A stretch of DNA of 20,400 nucleotides from JAYEJW01 sp034716535. GTDB taxonomy: Bacteria; Pseudomonadota; Gammaproteobacteria; Chromatiales; Chromatiaceae. The notes beneath the pieces were generated by a model. The model saw only the letters and a list, made by a program, of their open reading frames with translations, was not told where the DNA came from and did not search any database. Made by a program: the position numbers and the translations under genes. This document shows positions 9,374-17,635 of this stretch, in pieces. The stretch spans positions 1-20,400 of the forward strand of contig JAYEJW010000665.1 in assembly GCA_034716535.1 (NCBI GenBank), given 5' to 3'. The first letter of the stretch is position 1. Every line of letters begins with the position of its first letter.

Positions 9374-10557
9374 TCCGCGTCGGACTCCCCGGACGACTTG
9401 GGCGCGTCGGCGCTAAGGGCTTGGGCCAGCACCTGCGGGTCGGTTAGGGGACGACGCACGAAAAAGTGGCCGTCCGGCCCGACCCGCAGCCCCTGGCCGA
9501 AAAGGTCGATGAGGCTCCCCGGGCGCGCGCGTCCGTAGATCAGGAGCTCGGCGTGCACCTCCAGCTCCTTCTCCTGAGAAGGGGCGCCATGAAGGGCGCG
9601 GCTGGAGATCGCCATCGAGGGGCTGTGAAAGGACGTGAACCAGGACGCGGAGACCGCTCCAGGCTGTGTGGACGGAAGCAAGGGTGGCGGCAACGAGGTC
9701 TGCGACGAGCTCCCGGGTCCACCAGATCCTGGCGCGGCCCTCGACTCCCCCGCAGGCGGGCCTGCCGTCTCCTCATGGGCTCTGGCGTCCGGGTGTATCG
9801 TCTCTCGCCTCAACGGATGCTTGAGCGCCATCCCCTCTTCCGCTCGCCCCGCCAGCGGAAAGGCGGGAGCCAAGGGCTGGCCTTCGGCCGCGAGAGCGGC
9901 CTCCTCCGAGGGTTCCGGGGCCTCGCTACGGATCTCCGCCGCGTCGCGAAGACTGGCCTCGACCTCGCTGGGTCCCCGGACGTCGGCAGGCGCCGGCGTC
10001 GGCTGGCCCGACGGGCGGGCCACCCGGACCCGGTTCGAGCGCAAAAGCGAGAGCCAGCCGCCGTCTTCACTCGCAAAACCCAGCTCCGCCTCGAACGTGG
10101 CACCCGGGGCGTCGACGGCGAACCGGGCCTTGCCCCGCAGCGCGGATCTCTGCATCTGCTGCGGCGCGAACGCCACCTCCTCCACCCGGCCATCGTCTCC
10201 CACCCGCCTTAGCCGGAGGACCGGCCGTACCCCCGCGGCACCAACGGGGAAGGTGCTGCGAGCGTATGCGAGATTCTCGTCCGTGACCTGCCACTGGGCC
10301 TGAAGCTCATGCGGATCGACGTCGTACAGAACAAGACCCGAGCGCTCGACCACAAGCGGAAATTCCCGGTTTATCTCCTCCGCGACGGCCCGCAGCGCGA
10401 AGGAATCGAGATCGGTGGGCTCACCGTTTGCGCCTTCATCGTCCGCCGGAGCGGGCTGCGCCTCCCGGTCCTGCTTCGGGACAGAGGCGACCGGTTCTTC
10501 TGTGTTTTTTTTGTGAGAGTTCAAGTCAAAGCTCTTGCACGCGCCCTGGTCGGGCAT
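9370..10557 (-). CDS. DUF4912 domain protein linked to GH57 genes
   Basis: A 395-residue protein in three parts. The N-terminal region holds a short polar stretch, then a DUF4912-like domain at about residues 60-190 (LVLYDVDPHELQAQWQVTDENL is the characteristic start). A low-complexity linker rich in Pro, Ala, Ser and Glu covers about 195-320. A C-terminal beta module (about 325-370: VHAELLIYGRARPGSLIDL then GLRVGPDGHFFVRRPL) follows, also typical of this family. DUF4912 proteins are known to sit next to GH57 genes; they may bind glucan or organise the branching enzyme, but no function is established. ATG 10557 has AGGA 5 bases before it. A run of eight A lies at codons 17-19. The stop overlaps the next start (GTGA). 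Confidence 0.85.
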   Translation of the reverse strand: MPDQGACKSFDLNSHKKNTEEPVASVPKQDREAQPAPADDEGANGEPTDLDSFALRAVAEEINREFPLVVERSGLVLYDVDPHELQAQWQVTDENLAYARSTFPVGAAGVRPVLRLRRVGDDGRVEEVAFAPQQMQRSALRGKARFAVDAPGATFEAELGFASEDGGWLSLLRSNRVRVARPSGQPTPAPADVRGPSEVEASLRDAAEIRSEAPEPSEEAALAAEGQPLAPAFPLAGRAEEGMALKHPLRRETIHPDARAHEETAGPPAGESRAAPGSGGPGSSSQTSLPPPLLPSTQPGAVSASWFTSFHSPSMAISSRALHGAPSQEKELEVHAELLIYGRARPGSLIDLFGQGLRVGPDGHFFVRRPLTDPQVLAQALSADAPKSSGESDAE

Positions 10558-10590
10558 CGGGTCCTGGGTATCCCAGCCCGGCCTTGGCCG

Positions 10591-11853
10591 CTAGACGCCG
10601 TCCGTGGGTGCCCTCGGGCGATCGCCGGGGGGCGAGAGCGCACCGGCTCCGGCGGAGATGCCCAGATCCTGCTCCGCGTGCTCCAGCTCCCGTTGCGCGG
10701 GAACCGTGCGCTCGTAAAGCTGCGGTATCCAGGCATCCCCCCAGAACAGAAAGCAGCTGGTCTGCGCCTCGAGAATCAGGGATCTCGCCCGGCTCAAGGC
10801 CCGGCGCCCCGCCTCACCGAGCTCGCTCTCGCGCCGGCGCAGGTCCCAGTAGCGGCGGCTGAGATCCTGGATGACCGCGGCCGCCTTTCTCTGACTCTCG
10901 GAGCCGGCCCACTGGCTGAAGTCGTAGCCGCTTGTGGAGCCCACATTCCAGGCGCCGGTCTGAACCTGGGCGTGGATCCCGGGCGGGTTCTTGTGCAGGT
11001 AGTCCGAGAGGCTTACCGGGATCACCGGAAACTCCGCCCTTCGCACCTGCTCCATATAGGGGGAGAAGAAATGGCCGAAGAAACCGGATGGTTCGTGAAG
11101 CTGGCGGAACCAGCCTCCATTCTCGCCGTCGGACCAGGTGGTGACCAGCCGCTGTTCGCCCGGTCGCGGTGAGCTTTGGGTATGGCTCAACGACTCTCTG
11201 GCAAACCATCCGGGGTCGAGCCCGCTCTCCTGACCGTTGGAGATGGCGCGGTCCCGCGGCACAACGGTGATGCACACCCCATCGCAGCAGGCCAGATAGG
11301 GGCGGTAGATGTCGTTGAGGCCGTCCTCGGGCCACACGTGGACACCGTCTACAACGACGTATTCGTATCCGGACCTTGCCAGGGCCGGAACCATGTCCAT
11401 GGAGAAGGCCATCTCAGGCGGCCAGAAGCCGCGTGGGGCGCGCCCGAAGGTATCCTCCATGATGGCGCGTCCGCTCGCGAGCTGCTCGTCCCAGTCCGCC
11501 TTCGGGATCAGAGGAAAGATGGGATGGTAGTAACCCATACCGATGAGCTCGACATTCTCAGCCTCCCGATAGCGGGCGAGCATCTCCGGGATATCCACGA
11601 GGTGCTGGTAGCTGTCGACGATCGCGGGATCCCGGAGCTGCTCCAACAGCACACCGGAGAATCCGACATGAAGATGCGCCACGTCTCGGTACTCGAGGGC
11701 ATAGCGAGCGGCCCGTTCGTAACAGCGGATGATCTGCTCCGCCTCCCAGGCGTTGGTCTCTATCAACAGCTTGAGATTGCCGGGAGGCTGATGCATGTGC
11801 AGCCCCAATGCGTGAAAGACGTTGGTCCCGATCATCGAGTCCACCCGTGTCAT
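10591..11853 (-). CDS. GH57 family glycoside hydrolase, specificity unassigned
   Basis: A GH57 protein of about 420 residues, distinct from the branching enzyme in the same operon. Seen: ALGLHMHQPPGNL at the N-terminus (catalytic-site histidines), GMGYYHPIFPLIPKADW near residue 110, FWPPEMAFS with the likely nucleophile Glu at about 147, and TTWSDGENGGWF with the likely acid/base Asp at about 242. A helical C-terminal region ends in a loose Gly/Pro tail. The motifs look closer to the amylase/4-alpha-glucanotransferase side than to branching enzymes, but I cannot set the substrate. ATG 11853 is preferred; an in-frame TTG at 11871 and an ATG at 11835 are alternatives. It lies about 100 bases after glgX and 33 bases before the DUF4912 gene. 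Confidence 0.9.
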   Translation of the reverse strand: MTRVDSMIGTNVFHALGLHMHQPPGNLKLLIETNAWEAEQIIRCYERAARYALEYRDVAHLHVGFSGVLLEQLRDPAIVDSYQHLVDIPEMLARYREAENVELIGMGYYHPIFPLIPKADWDEQLASGRAIMEDTFGRAPRGFWPPEMAFSMDMVPALARSGYEYVVVDGVHVWPEDGLNDIYRPYLACCDGVCITVVPRDRAISNGQESGLDPGWFARESLSHTQSSPRPGEQRLVTTWSDGENGGWFRQLHEPSGFFGHFFSPYMEQVRRAEFPVIPVSLSDYLHKNPPGIHAQVQTGAWNVGSTSGYDFSQWAGSESQRKAAAVIQDLSRRYWDLRRRESELGEAGRRALSRARSLILEAQTSCFLFWGDAWIPQLYERTVPAQRELEHAEQDLGISAGAGALSPPGDRPRAPTDGV

Positions 11854-11921
11854 GTCTTCGCTTTCAATCAAATGTCAGGGAGCTTCGGCGCGAGGTCCAG
11901 CAACATTAAACAAACCCGAAC

Positions 11922-11944
11922 GGCCGGTCAAAGTCGCGCCGGCC
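11922..11944. other. Hairpin between glgX and the GH57 gene
   Basis: GGCCGG at 11922-11927 pairs with CCGGCC at 11939-11944 (6 bp, 11-base loop), just past the glgX stop. On the minus strand a T-rich stretch (GTTTGTTTAATG) follows within 20 bases. It could be a weak terminator or an RNA-stabilising structure that sets the glgX:GH57 expression ratio. Confidence 0.3.
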
Positions 11945-11952
11945 CGCCCTTT

Positions 11953-14043
11953 TCAGCGTCCCTCCAGCACGACTAGGCTGCGCGCGCAGACCCTGTAGCC
12001 GCCCGCGGGCAGCTCCGACTGTTCATCCGGCGGCGCAATGTCTTCCGGGGTTGGACGATCCGTGTCCAACGCGAGGTGCCAGGAGCGCCCAGAGAGTACC
12101 GGCAAGACAAAGACCTGGGTCTCATCGCTCATGTTGAGTAGGACGTGAAGATCTTCCTCGGTCACATCCATACCCGCCAGTGTGAAAGCCAGCGCGCGCC
12201 CGTCCGGGTCATCCCACTGGGGGGAGCTCGTCTCCGGGCCATGCCAACTGATATCCGGCAAGAGGGATCCGTTCCTCGCGCGCCCACTCAGGAAGCGCCT
12301 GCGCTGCAGGGTCGGATGGCGCTTGCGCAGCGCAATGAGCTCGGCGACAAAGCGCAGCATGTCGGCGTTGCGCTCCACCAGCGTCCAGTCGAACCAGCCG
12401 GTCTCGTTGTCCTGGCACCAGGCGTTGTTGTTTCCCCCTTGGCTGCGCAACACCTCGTCCCCGGCCAACAGCATGGGTACGCCCTGGCTCAGAAAGAGAA
12501 TGCTGAGGAAGTTCTTGGCCTGGCGCCGTCGCAGGGCCTGGATCTTCGGATCGTCGCTCTCACCCTCCGAACCGCAATTCCAGCTCAGGTTGTCATTGGT
12601 ACCGTCGCGATTGTGCTCACCGTTGGCCGCATTGTTTTTGCGCTCGTAACTGACGAGGTCCCACAGCGTGTAGCCGTCGTGACAGGTAACAAAGTTGACG
12701 CTGTTGATCGGCAGCCGCAGGTTGGCCTGATAGAGGTCGCTGCTGCCGGCGATACGGCTCGCCACCTCGCCCAGAATACCTGGATCGCCGCGCACGAAGC
12801 GGCGCACACTGTCGCGATAGCGCCCGTTCCACTCCATCCAGCGGTAGCCCGGGAAGGTACCCACCTGGTAGAGGCCGGCCGCGTCCCAGGCCTCGGCGAT
12901 GATCTCACTGCGGGCCAGCACATCGGACAGCTCGATCCCCCACAACAGCGGCGGGTTGTGCATCGGCTGCCCGTACTCGTCGCGGGCCAGTGCGCTCGCC
13001 AGGTCGAAGCGAAAGCCGTCCACGTGCATTCGGCGCACCCAGTACTCCAGGCAGTCGAGTATGAAACGCGCGACGAAGGGGTGATTGGCGTTGATCGTAT
13101 TGCCGCAACCCGTGAAGTCCAGATAGACACTTTTATCTATCTGATCAAGCATATAAAATGTTTCGTTGCCAAATCCCTTTAGGTTAAGGACCGGCCCTCC
13201 CCCAGCCCCTTCCGCGGTATGATTGAAGACCACGTCCAAGATCACGCCGATACCGGCCCGGTGCAGGGCCTTGACCATGTCCCGAAACTCGCTGCGGTGG
13301 GTACCGTCCCGGGGGGAGATGCAGTACCCGGGATGGGGCGAGAAGAAGCTGTGGGTACTGTATCCCCAATAGTTGGTCAGGCCCTGGTCCCAGACCTGCT
13401 CGGGTACGTCCTGTTCGTCGAAGGCCATGACCGGCATCAGCTCGACGTGGGTTATCCCCAAGGACTGGAGGTAAGGGATCTTCTCGATGACGCCGGCGAA
13501 TGTCCCCGGGGAGCGCACACCGGAGGACGCGTGGCGGGTAAAGCCGCCGACGTGCATCTCATAGATGATCACCTGCTCTGCGGGCAAGTGAGGAGGCGTG
13601 TCGCCCTCCCAATCGTAGTCCTCGGCGATCACTACGCCTCGCGGCGAATCGTGCGGTCTGATCCCTTCCCGCTGACGTACCCAGCGCTCCCAGCCGCAAC
13701 TGTTCACCGCCCGCGCCCAAGGGTCCACCAGCTCTACCTCAGCGTCGAACCGCCAACCGCTCCCCTTGGGATCATTCGGACCCTGCATGCGCCAGGTGTA
13801 GTGGGTCCCCGGCGGCAGGTCCACGACCAGCAGGTGCCACGAGAAAAAGGTGTGATTGACCTCCGGATCGAGAGAGATGACCTGAAACGGCTCCGGGCTT
13901 TCCGCGCCCTCGTACAACAAGAGATCCGCCCCCGTGGCATGACGGCTGTAGACGGAAAAGTTGACGCCTTCATCTTCCACGGTCGCCCCGGCGGGATGGC
14001 GGCGCCCCGGACGGAATTGATAATGACCGGACTGGCGGATCAT
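11953..14043 (-). CDS. glgX: Glycogen debranching enzyme GlgX (GH13, isoamylase type)
   Basis: A 696-residue GH13 subfamily 11 enzyme that hydrolyses alpha-1,6 branches of glycogen or limit dextrin. Domains: an N-terminal CBM48 (about 12-105), the TIM-barrel catalytic domain, and a C-terminal beta domain (about 600-696). Conserved regions seen: DVVFNHTAE at 270-278, DGFRFDLASAL with nucleophile D347, IIAEAWD with acid/base E384, and NFVTCHDGYTL with D456. Insertions such as NNAANGEHNRDGTNDNLSWN are typical of GlgX/TreX. All catalytic residues are present and the length is normal. ATG 14043 lacks a clear ribosome-binding site. It follows ppk2 by 124 bases, a gap holding two inverted repeats. 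Confidence 0.95.
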   Translation of the reverse strand: MIRQSGHYQFRPGRRHPAGATVEDEGVNFSVYSRHATGADLLLYEGAESPEPFQVISLDPEVNHTFFSWHLLVVDLPPGTHYTWRMQGPNDPKGSGWRFDAEVELVDPWARAVNSCGWERWVRQREGIRPHDSPRGVVIAEDYDWEGDTPPHLPAEQVIIYEMHVGGFTRHASSGVRSPGTFAGVIEKIPYLQSLGITHVELMPVMAFDEQDVPEQVWDQGLTNYWGYSTHSFFSPHPGYCISPRDGTHRSEFRDMVKALHRAGIGVILDVVFNHTAEGAGGGPVLNLKGFGNETFYMLDQIDKSVYLDFTGCGNTINANHPFVARFILDCLEYWVRRMHVDGFRFDLASALARDEYGQPMHNPPLLWGIELSDVLARSEIIAEAWDAAGLYQVGTFPGYRWMEWNGRYRDSVRRFVRGDPGILGEVASRIAGSSDLYQANLRLPINSVNFVTCHDGYTLWDLVSYERKNNAANGEHNRDGTNDNLSWNCGSEGESDDPKIQALRRRQAKNFLSILFLSQGVPMLLAGDEVLRSQGGNNNAWCQDNETGWFDWTLVERNADMLRFVAELIALRKRHPTLQRRRFLSGRARNGSLLPDISWHGPETSSPQWDDPDGRALAFTLAGMDVTEEDLHVLLNMSDETQVFVLPVLSGRSWHLALDTDRPTPEDIAPPDEQSELPAGGYRVCARSLVVLEGR

Positions 14044-14070
14044 GGCGGACTATCGCGCTTAAGCAAGGAA

Positions 14071-14090
14071 GACGCACCGTTGGTTGCGTC
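14071..14090. other. Inverted repeat in the glgX leader
   Basis: GACGCA and TGCGTC (6 bp, 8-base loop) lie 28 bases before the glgX ATG. It may be a leader hairpin or an operator half-site pair. Confidence 0.25.
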
Positions 14091-14125
14091 GACCCGCGAC
14101 CGCCCGGCTCCGGCGCAGATTCCGC

Positions 14126-14165
14126 GTCCCGTGGCCGGACAATCGACAGGCGTTTTGCACGGGAC
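14126..14165. other. Perfect 8-bp inverted repeat just past ppk2
   Basis: GTCCCGTG at 14126-14133 and CACGGGAC at 14158-14165 are perfect inverted copies with a 24-base spacer, starting 3 bases past the ppk2 stop. On the minus strand this could form a processing or attenuating hairpin, or be bound by a dimeric regulator before glgX. Confidence 0.35.
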
Positions 14166-14167
14166 TC

Positions 14168-15082
14168 TCAGGCCGTGTACCTGCCCTCGCGCAGCATCTG
14201 TGCCTCCATGATCTCGATCTCTCTGGCACCGGAAATGACGATCTCCGGGTCTGGCACATAGTCGAGCTTCGTGTTGCCGCGCTCATAGGGAACCGCGTTG
14301 AGAATCACCTTGATGGCGTTGATTCGGGCCCGGTATTTGTTATTGGACCGAATCACCGTCCAGGGCGCATGGGTGGTGTGGGTACGCTTGAGCATCTCGT
14401 ACTTCTGGTGTGTGAAATCGTCCCAGCGGTCCTGGGCCTGTACGTCGATCTCGGAGAGCTTCCACTGGCGTAGCGGATCGGTCTTGCGGCGCTCGAAACG
14501 CCGCGCCTGCTCGTCCCTGGTGACGCTGAAATAGAGCTTGATGAGGATGGTGCCCTGCCGAACCAGGTCCTTCTCGAAACCCACCACCCCGTGCATGAAG
14601 TTGTCGTATTCCTCGGGGGTGCAGAAACCGAAGATGGGCTCCACCACTGCCCGGTTGTACCAGCTGCGGTCGAACAACACCACCTCGCCGCCGCGGGGAC
14701 ACTCTGCCACGTAGCGCTGAAAGAACCATTGAGTCTTCTGCTCCTCGGTCGGCTTGCCGAGGGCGACGACACGGTAGTGCTTCTCGTTCATGTAGCGCGT
14801 AACACGGCGAATCGTACCGCCCTTGCCCGCCGCATCGCGTCCCTCGAACAGGATGATCATGCGGGTGCTCGTCGCTTCCAGATACTTCTGCAAGCGGATG
14901 AGCTCCGCCTGGAAGGGCTTGAGACTCTTTTCCTGCCGCCGCCGGACGACCGCCTTACGATTCTCGTTCTTGGTCTCGGCCAGGCTGTGCCGGAGTCGGC
15001 TGTAGTCCTCGAGCAGGTCCGACGCCTTCACTTGCTCGCCTCGAAAGGAGATGTACTCCGGATTCGCTTGTTCGTCCATCAT
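14168..15082 (-). CDS. ppk2: Polyphosphate kinase 2
   Basis: A 304-residue PPK2-family enzyme that transfers phosphate between polyphosphate and nucleotides, usually making GTP or ATP from the diphosphate. Seen: Walker A GRDAAGKGG at 81-89, the Walker B/lid motif FDRSWYNR at 137-144, HQKYEMLKRTHT, and SNNKYRARINAIKVIL near the C-terminus. The single-domain length and a charged N-terminal extension fit class I PPK2. ATG 15082 has AAGGGGG 7 bases before it and is followed by a second ATG. It sits between the MFS gene (124 bases upstream) and glgX, joining polyphosphate to glycogen metabolism. Class I, rather than an AMP-phosphorylating class, is inferred from length and overall pattern. Confidence 0.94.
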   Translation of the reverse strand: MMDEQANPEYISFRGEQVKASDLLEDYSRLRHSLAETKNENRKAVVRRRQEKSLKPFQAELIRLQKYLEATSTRMIILFEGRDAAGKGGTIRRVTRYMNEKHYRVVALGKPTEEQKTQWFFQRYVAECPRGGEVVLFDRSWYNRAVVEPIFGFCTPEEYDNFMHGVVGFEKDLVRQGTILIKLYFSVTRDEQARRFERRKTDPLRQWKLSEIDVQAQDRWDDFTHQKYEMLKRTHTTHAPWTVIRSNNKYRARINAIKVILNAVPYERGNTKLDYVPDPEIVISGAREIEIMEAQMLREGRYTA

Positions 15083-15206
15083 GCTGTTCCCCCTTGAAAT
15101 CTGACTTTGACCCCGCGCAATGGCCTAGTTTACCACGCCGAGTCCTCTCTTCGGATCGTCAGGGAGCATTCGCGGGATGATCAATCTCGTCGGTCGGCCC
15201 CCCGAT

Positions 15207-16346
15207 TTAGAAACGTCGCTCCCGGTCAACCCACACCCAGGCCGTCAGCCAGCCCACCGCAGCGGCCAATGCCGAAAGAGCGAACGTGGCCGCCGCTCCC
15301 GCGCTGCTCCAGAGGATACCGCTGGCCAAGCTGCCCAGCGCGCCGCCCGCGCCGAAGCTCGCGCTGCTGTACAGGGCCTGGCCGCGTCCTTGCGTGCGGC
15401 CGGTGAAATAGTGGTGGACCAGATGAATGGCCGAGGCGTGAAAGGCCCCGAAGGTGGCCGCGTGCAAGGCCTGGGCGACGATCTGCACCGCCAGTATGTC
15501 CACGAAGCTGCCGATCAACAGCCAGCGCAGAACAGCCAGTGCAAGGCTCGCAAGCAGTACCCGACGGGCTCCGAAACGCTCCAGCAATCGGTGCATACGC
15601 AGAAAGACCAACACCTCCACCGTCACGGCCCAGGCCCAGAGGGCACCGACCGCGGCACTCGAGTACCCCGCGCCGGTCAGGTAGATGGAATAGAAGGCGT
15701 AGTACGCGCCGTGACTTGCCTGCATGAGCGCGCAACTCACTAGAAAGGCGACGATCTCCGGACGCTTCAACAGCCCGACGACGGAGGCGCTCTGATGCTC
15801 GAAATGGCCCTGCGTGCTGTCCGGAATCAACAGGCTGCTGAGCCAGATTCCGGTGTAGAGTGCGAGCGCCAGCTGAGGAACCACACCGGTCCCGCTTTGT
15901 TCGAGAAAGGCGCCAAGGGAGATGACGGCGACGATGAAGCCGATCGATCCCCACAGCCGAATGGTGGCATAGCGGCGCATGCGGCTGCCCAGGTGATTGA
16001 ATGTGACGACCTCCATCTGGGGCAAGGAGGCATTCCAGAAGAAGCTGAACAGGGTCATCACCAAGGCGATCCCCCAGAATCCCTGCACGGCGAAGATGCC
16101 CGTGAAGATCAGCAGCGACAGCAACGAGGCGAGGCGCACCATGGGCATGCGCGAGCCGGTGTGATCCGCCATCCAGCCCCAGACGTTGGGGGCGACGATC
16201 TTCGTGGCCATCAGGATGGCCATCAACTGACCGATGGCCAACGGAGAGAAGCCTCGATCCTGCAGGTAGAGACCCCAGAAAGGGATCAGCGCGCCCAGGG
16301 ACGCGAAGTAGAAGAAGTAAAAGCTGGACAGGCGCCAGTAGGGCAT
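15207..16346 (-). CDS. MFS transporter, HcaT-like (MFS_1_like)
   Basis: An inner-membrane carrier of about 379 residues with 12 predicted membrane segments. The opening YWRLSSFYFFYFASLGALIPFWGLYLQDRGFS is typical of the phenylpropionate-permease-like MFS branch, as are GWMADHTGSRMPMVRLASLLS in the 2-3 loop and RLWGSIGFIVAV in TM5. The centre (DSTQGHFEHQSASVVGLLKRPE) is the cytoplasmic loop. The substrate is unknown; family names such as 3-phenylpropionate permease should not be transferred. ATG 16346 was chosen because membrane segment 1 follows at once; an in-frame GTG at 16415 would add 23 unconserved-looking residues. Neither has a good ribosome-binding site. aroC lies upstream and ppk2 downstream. 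Confidence 0.88.
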   Translation of the reverse strand: MPYWRLSSFYFFYFASLGALIPFWGLYLQDRGFSPLAIGQLMAILMATKIVAPNVWGWMADHTGSRMPMVRLASLLSLLIFTGIFAVQGFWGIALVMTLFSFFWNASLPQMEVVTFNHLGSRMRRYATIRLWGSIGFIVAVISLGAFLEQSGTGVVPQLALALYTGIWLSSLLIPDSTQGHFEHQSASVVGLLKRPEIVAFLVSCALMQASHGAYYAFYSIYLTGAGYSSAAVGALWAWAVTVEVLVFLRMHRLLERFGARRVLLASLALAVLRWLLIGSFVDILAVQIVAQALHAATFGAFHASAIHLVHHYFTGRTQGRGQALYSSASFGAGGALGSLASGILWSSAGAAATFALSALAAAVGWLTAWVWVDRERRF

Positions 16347-16503
16347 GGGGTCAGAGAAAGCAACGGGCGTTGTGCAAGCGCGGGACCTGATTGCCTGTCG
16401 CAGGCCACCGTTCACGCGAAGAGGCGGCTTACACCAAAAGACTCACTGCCGCTTCTCGCACTTGGGTGGATCCAAAATCCGCCGATCAAGGTGGAACCTC
16501 AGA

Positions 16504-17592
16504 CTAGGCGATCCGCGGTGTTCCGGGGTCCACCTCGGCGTTCTGGCCTCGCTGTCGCAGCAGGTGATCCATGACGGCGATGGCCAGCATCGCCTCGGCG
16601 ATGGGCGTGGCCCGGATTCCCACGCAGGGGTCGTGCCGCCCCTTGGTAACGATCTCGGCGGCTGCCCCCTTCGCGTCGATCGTGTTCCCCGGGAGGCGAA
16701 TGCTGGAGGTCGGCTTGAGGGCGATGCGCGCAACGATGTCCTGACCACTGGAGATGCCTCCCAGCACCCCCCCGGCGTTGTTGCTCCTAAACCCGTCTGG
16801 GGTCAGCTCGTCCCGATGCTCGGTGCCCTTCTGGGCAACGCTGGCGAAACCGGCACCGATCTCGACCCCCTTCACCGCGTTGATACTCATGAGGGCGTGC
16901 GCGATGTCGGCATCAAATCGATCGAAGATCGGCTCGCCGAGCCCCGGCGGTACCCCCGTGGCAACCACCGTCACCTCCGCGCCGATCGAATCCCCCTCCT
17001 TGCGCAGGGCGTCCATGTACGCCTCGAGCTCCGGGACCGCTTGCTCGTCCGGGCAGAAGAACGGGTTCTGCTCGACCTGTCCCCAATCGAAGCCTCGGGG
17101 ACGGATCGGCCCGAGCTGAGACAGATACCCCCGTACCTGCACCCCCAGGCGATCGCGCAGATACTTCTTGGCGATGCCACCCGCGGCGACCCGAATGGCG
17201 GTCTCCCGTGCAGAAGAGCGGCCGCCTCCGCGATAGTCACGCACGCCGTACTTCATCTGGTACGTATAGTCCGCATGTCCCGGGCGAAACCTGGCGGCGA
17301 TGTCCGAATAGTCCTTCGAGCGTTGATCCTCGTTATAGATGATCAGCCCGATGGGTGTTCCCGTTGTCCGGCCCTCGAAGACGCCGGAGAGGATCTGCAC
17401 CCGGTCCGATTCGCGCCTTTGGGTCGTGTGGCGGGACTGCCCGGGCTTGCGCCGATCCAGGTCGACCTGCAGATCCGCCTCGCTCAGATCCAGTCCTGGG
17501 GGACAGCCGTCCACGACGCCGCCGATGGCCGGCCCGTGGCTCTCGCCGAAGCTGGTCACTATAAAGAGCTTGCCGAAGCTGTTGCCGGACAT
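16504..17592 (-). CDS. aroC: Chorismate synthase
   Basis: A 362-residue enzyme that converts 5-enolpyruvylshikimate-3-phosphate to chorismate with reduced FMN, the last step of the shikimate pathway. Seen: the first signature GESHGPAIGGVVDGCPPG from residue 16, the central signature RFRPGHADYTYQMKYGVRDY followed by RGGGRSSARETA, and the third signature near the C-terminus RHDPCVGIRATPIAEAMLAI. Length is normal. ATG 17592 has AAGGA only 2-3 bases ahead, a tight spacing. It lies 43 bases after the tolC-like gene, with a small hairpin between them. Its product feeds PabB, encoded at the far end of the same-strand run. Confidence 0.97.
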   Translation of the reverse strand: MSGNSFGKLFIVTSFGESHGPAIGGVVDGCPPGLDLSEADLQVDLDRRKPGQSRHTTQRRESDRVQILSGVFEGRTTGTPIGLIIYNEDQRSKDYSDIAARFRPGHADYTYQMKYGVRDYRGGGRSSARETAIRVAAGGIAKKYLRDRLGVQVRGYLSQLGPIRPRGFDWGQVEQNPFFCPDEQAVPELEAYMDALRKEGDSIGAEVTVVATGVPPGLGEPIFDRFDADIAHALMSINAVKGVEIGAGFASVAQKGTEHRDELTPDGFRSNNAGGVLGGISSGQDIVARIALKPTSSIRLPGNTIDAKGAAAEIVTKGRHDPCVGIRATPIAEAMLAIAVMDHLLRQRGQNAEVDPGTPRIA

Positions 17593-17609
17593 ATTCCTTC
17601 AGGTGGGTC

Positions 17610-17624
17610 GGGGCCGAAAGCCCC
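17610..17624. other. Hairpin between the tolC-like gene and aroC
   Basis: GGGGC-CGAAA-GCCCC: a 5-bp GC stem with a 5-base loop, lying 11 bases past the tolC-like stop and 18 bases before the aroC ATG. No T-run follows. It may partly terminate or stabilise the upstream message. Confidence 0.35.
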
Positions 17625-17635
17625 TCGCTCGATTC

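Noticed and set aside
12145..13182. 345-codon plus-strand open frame opposite glgX
   Set aside because: Shadow of glgX; no motif or ribosome-binding site supports it.
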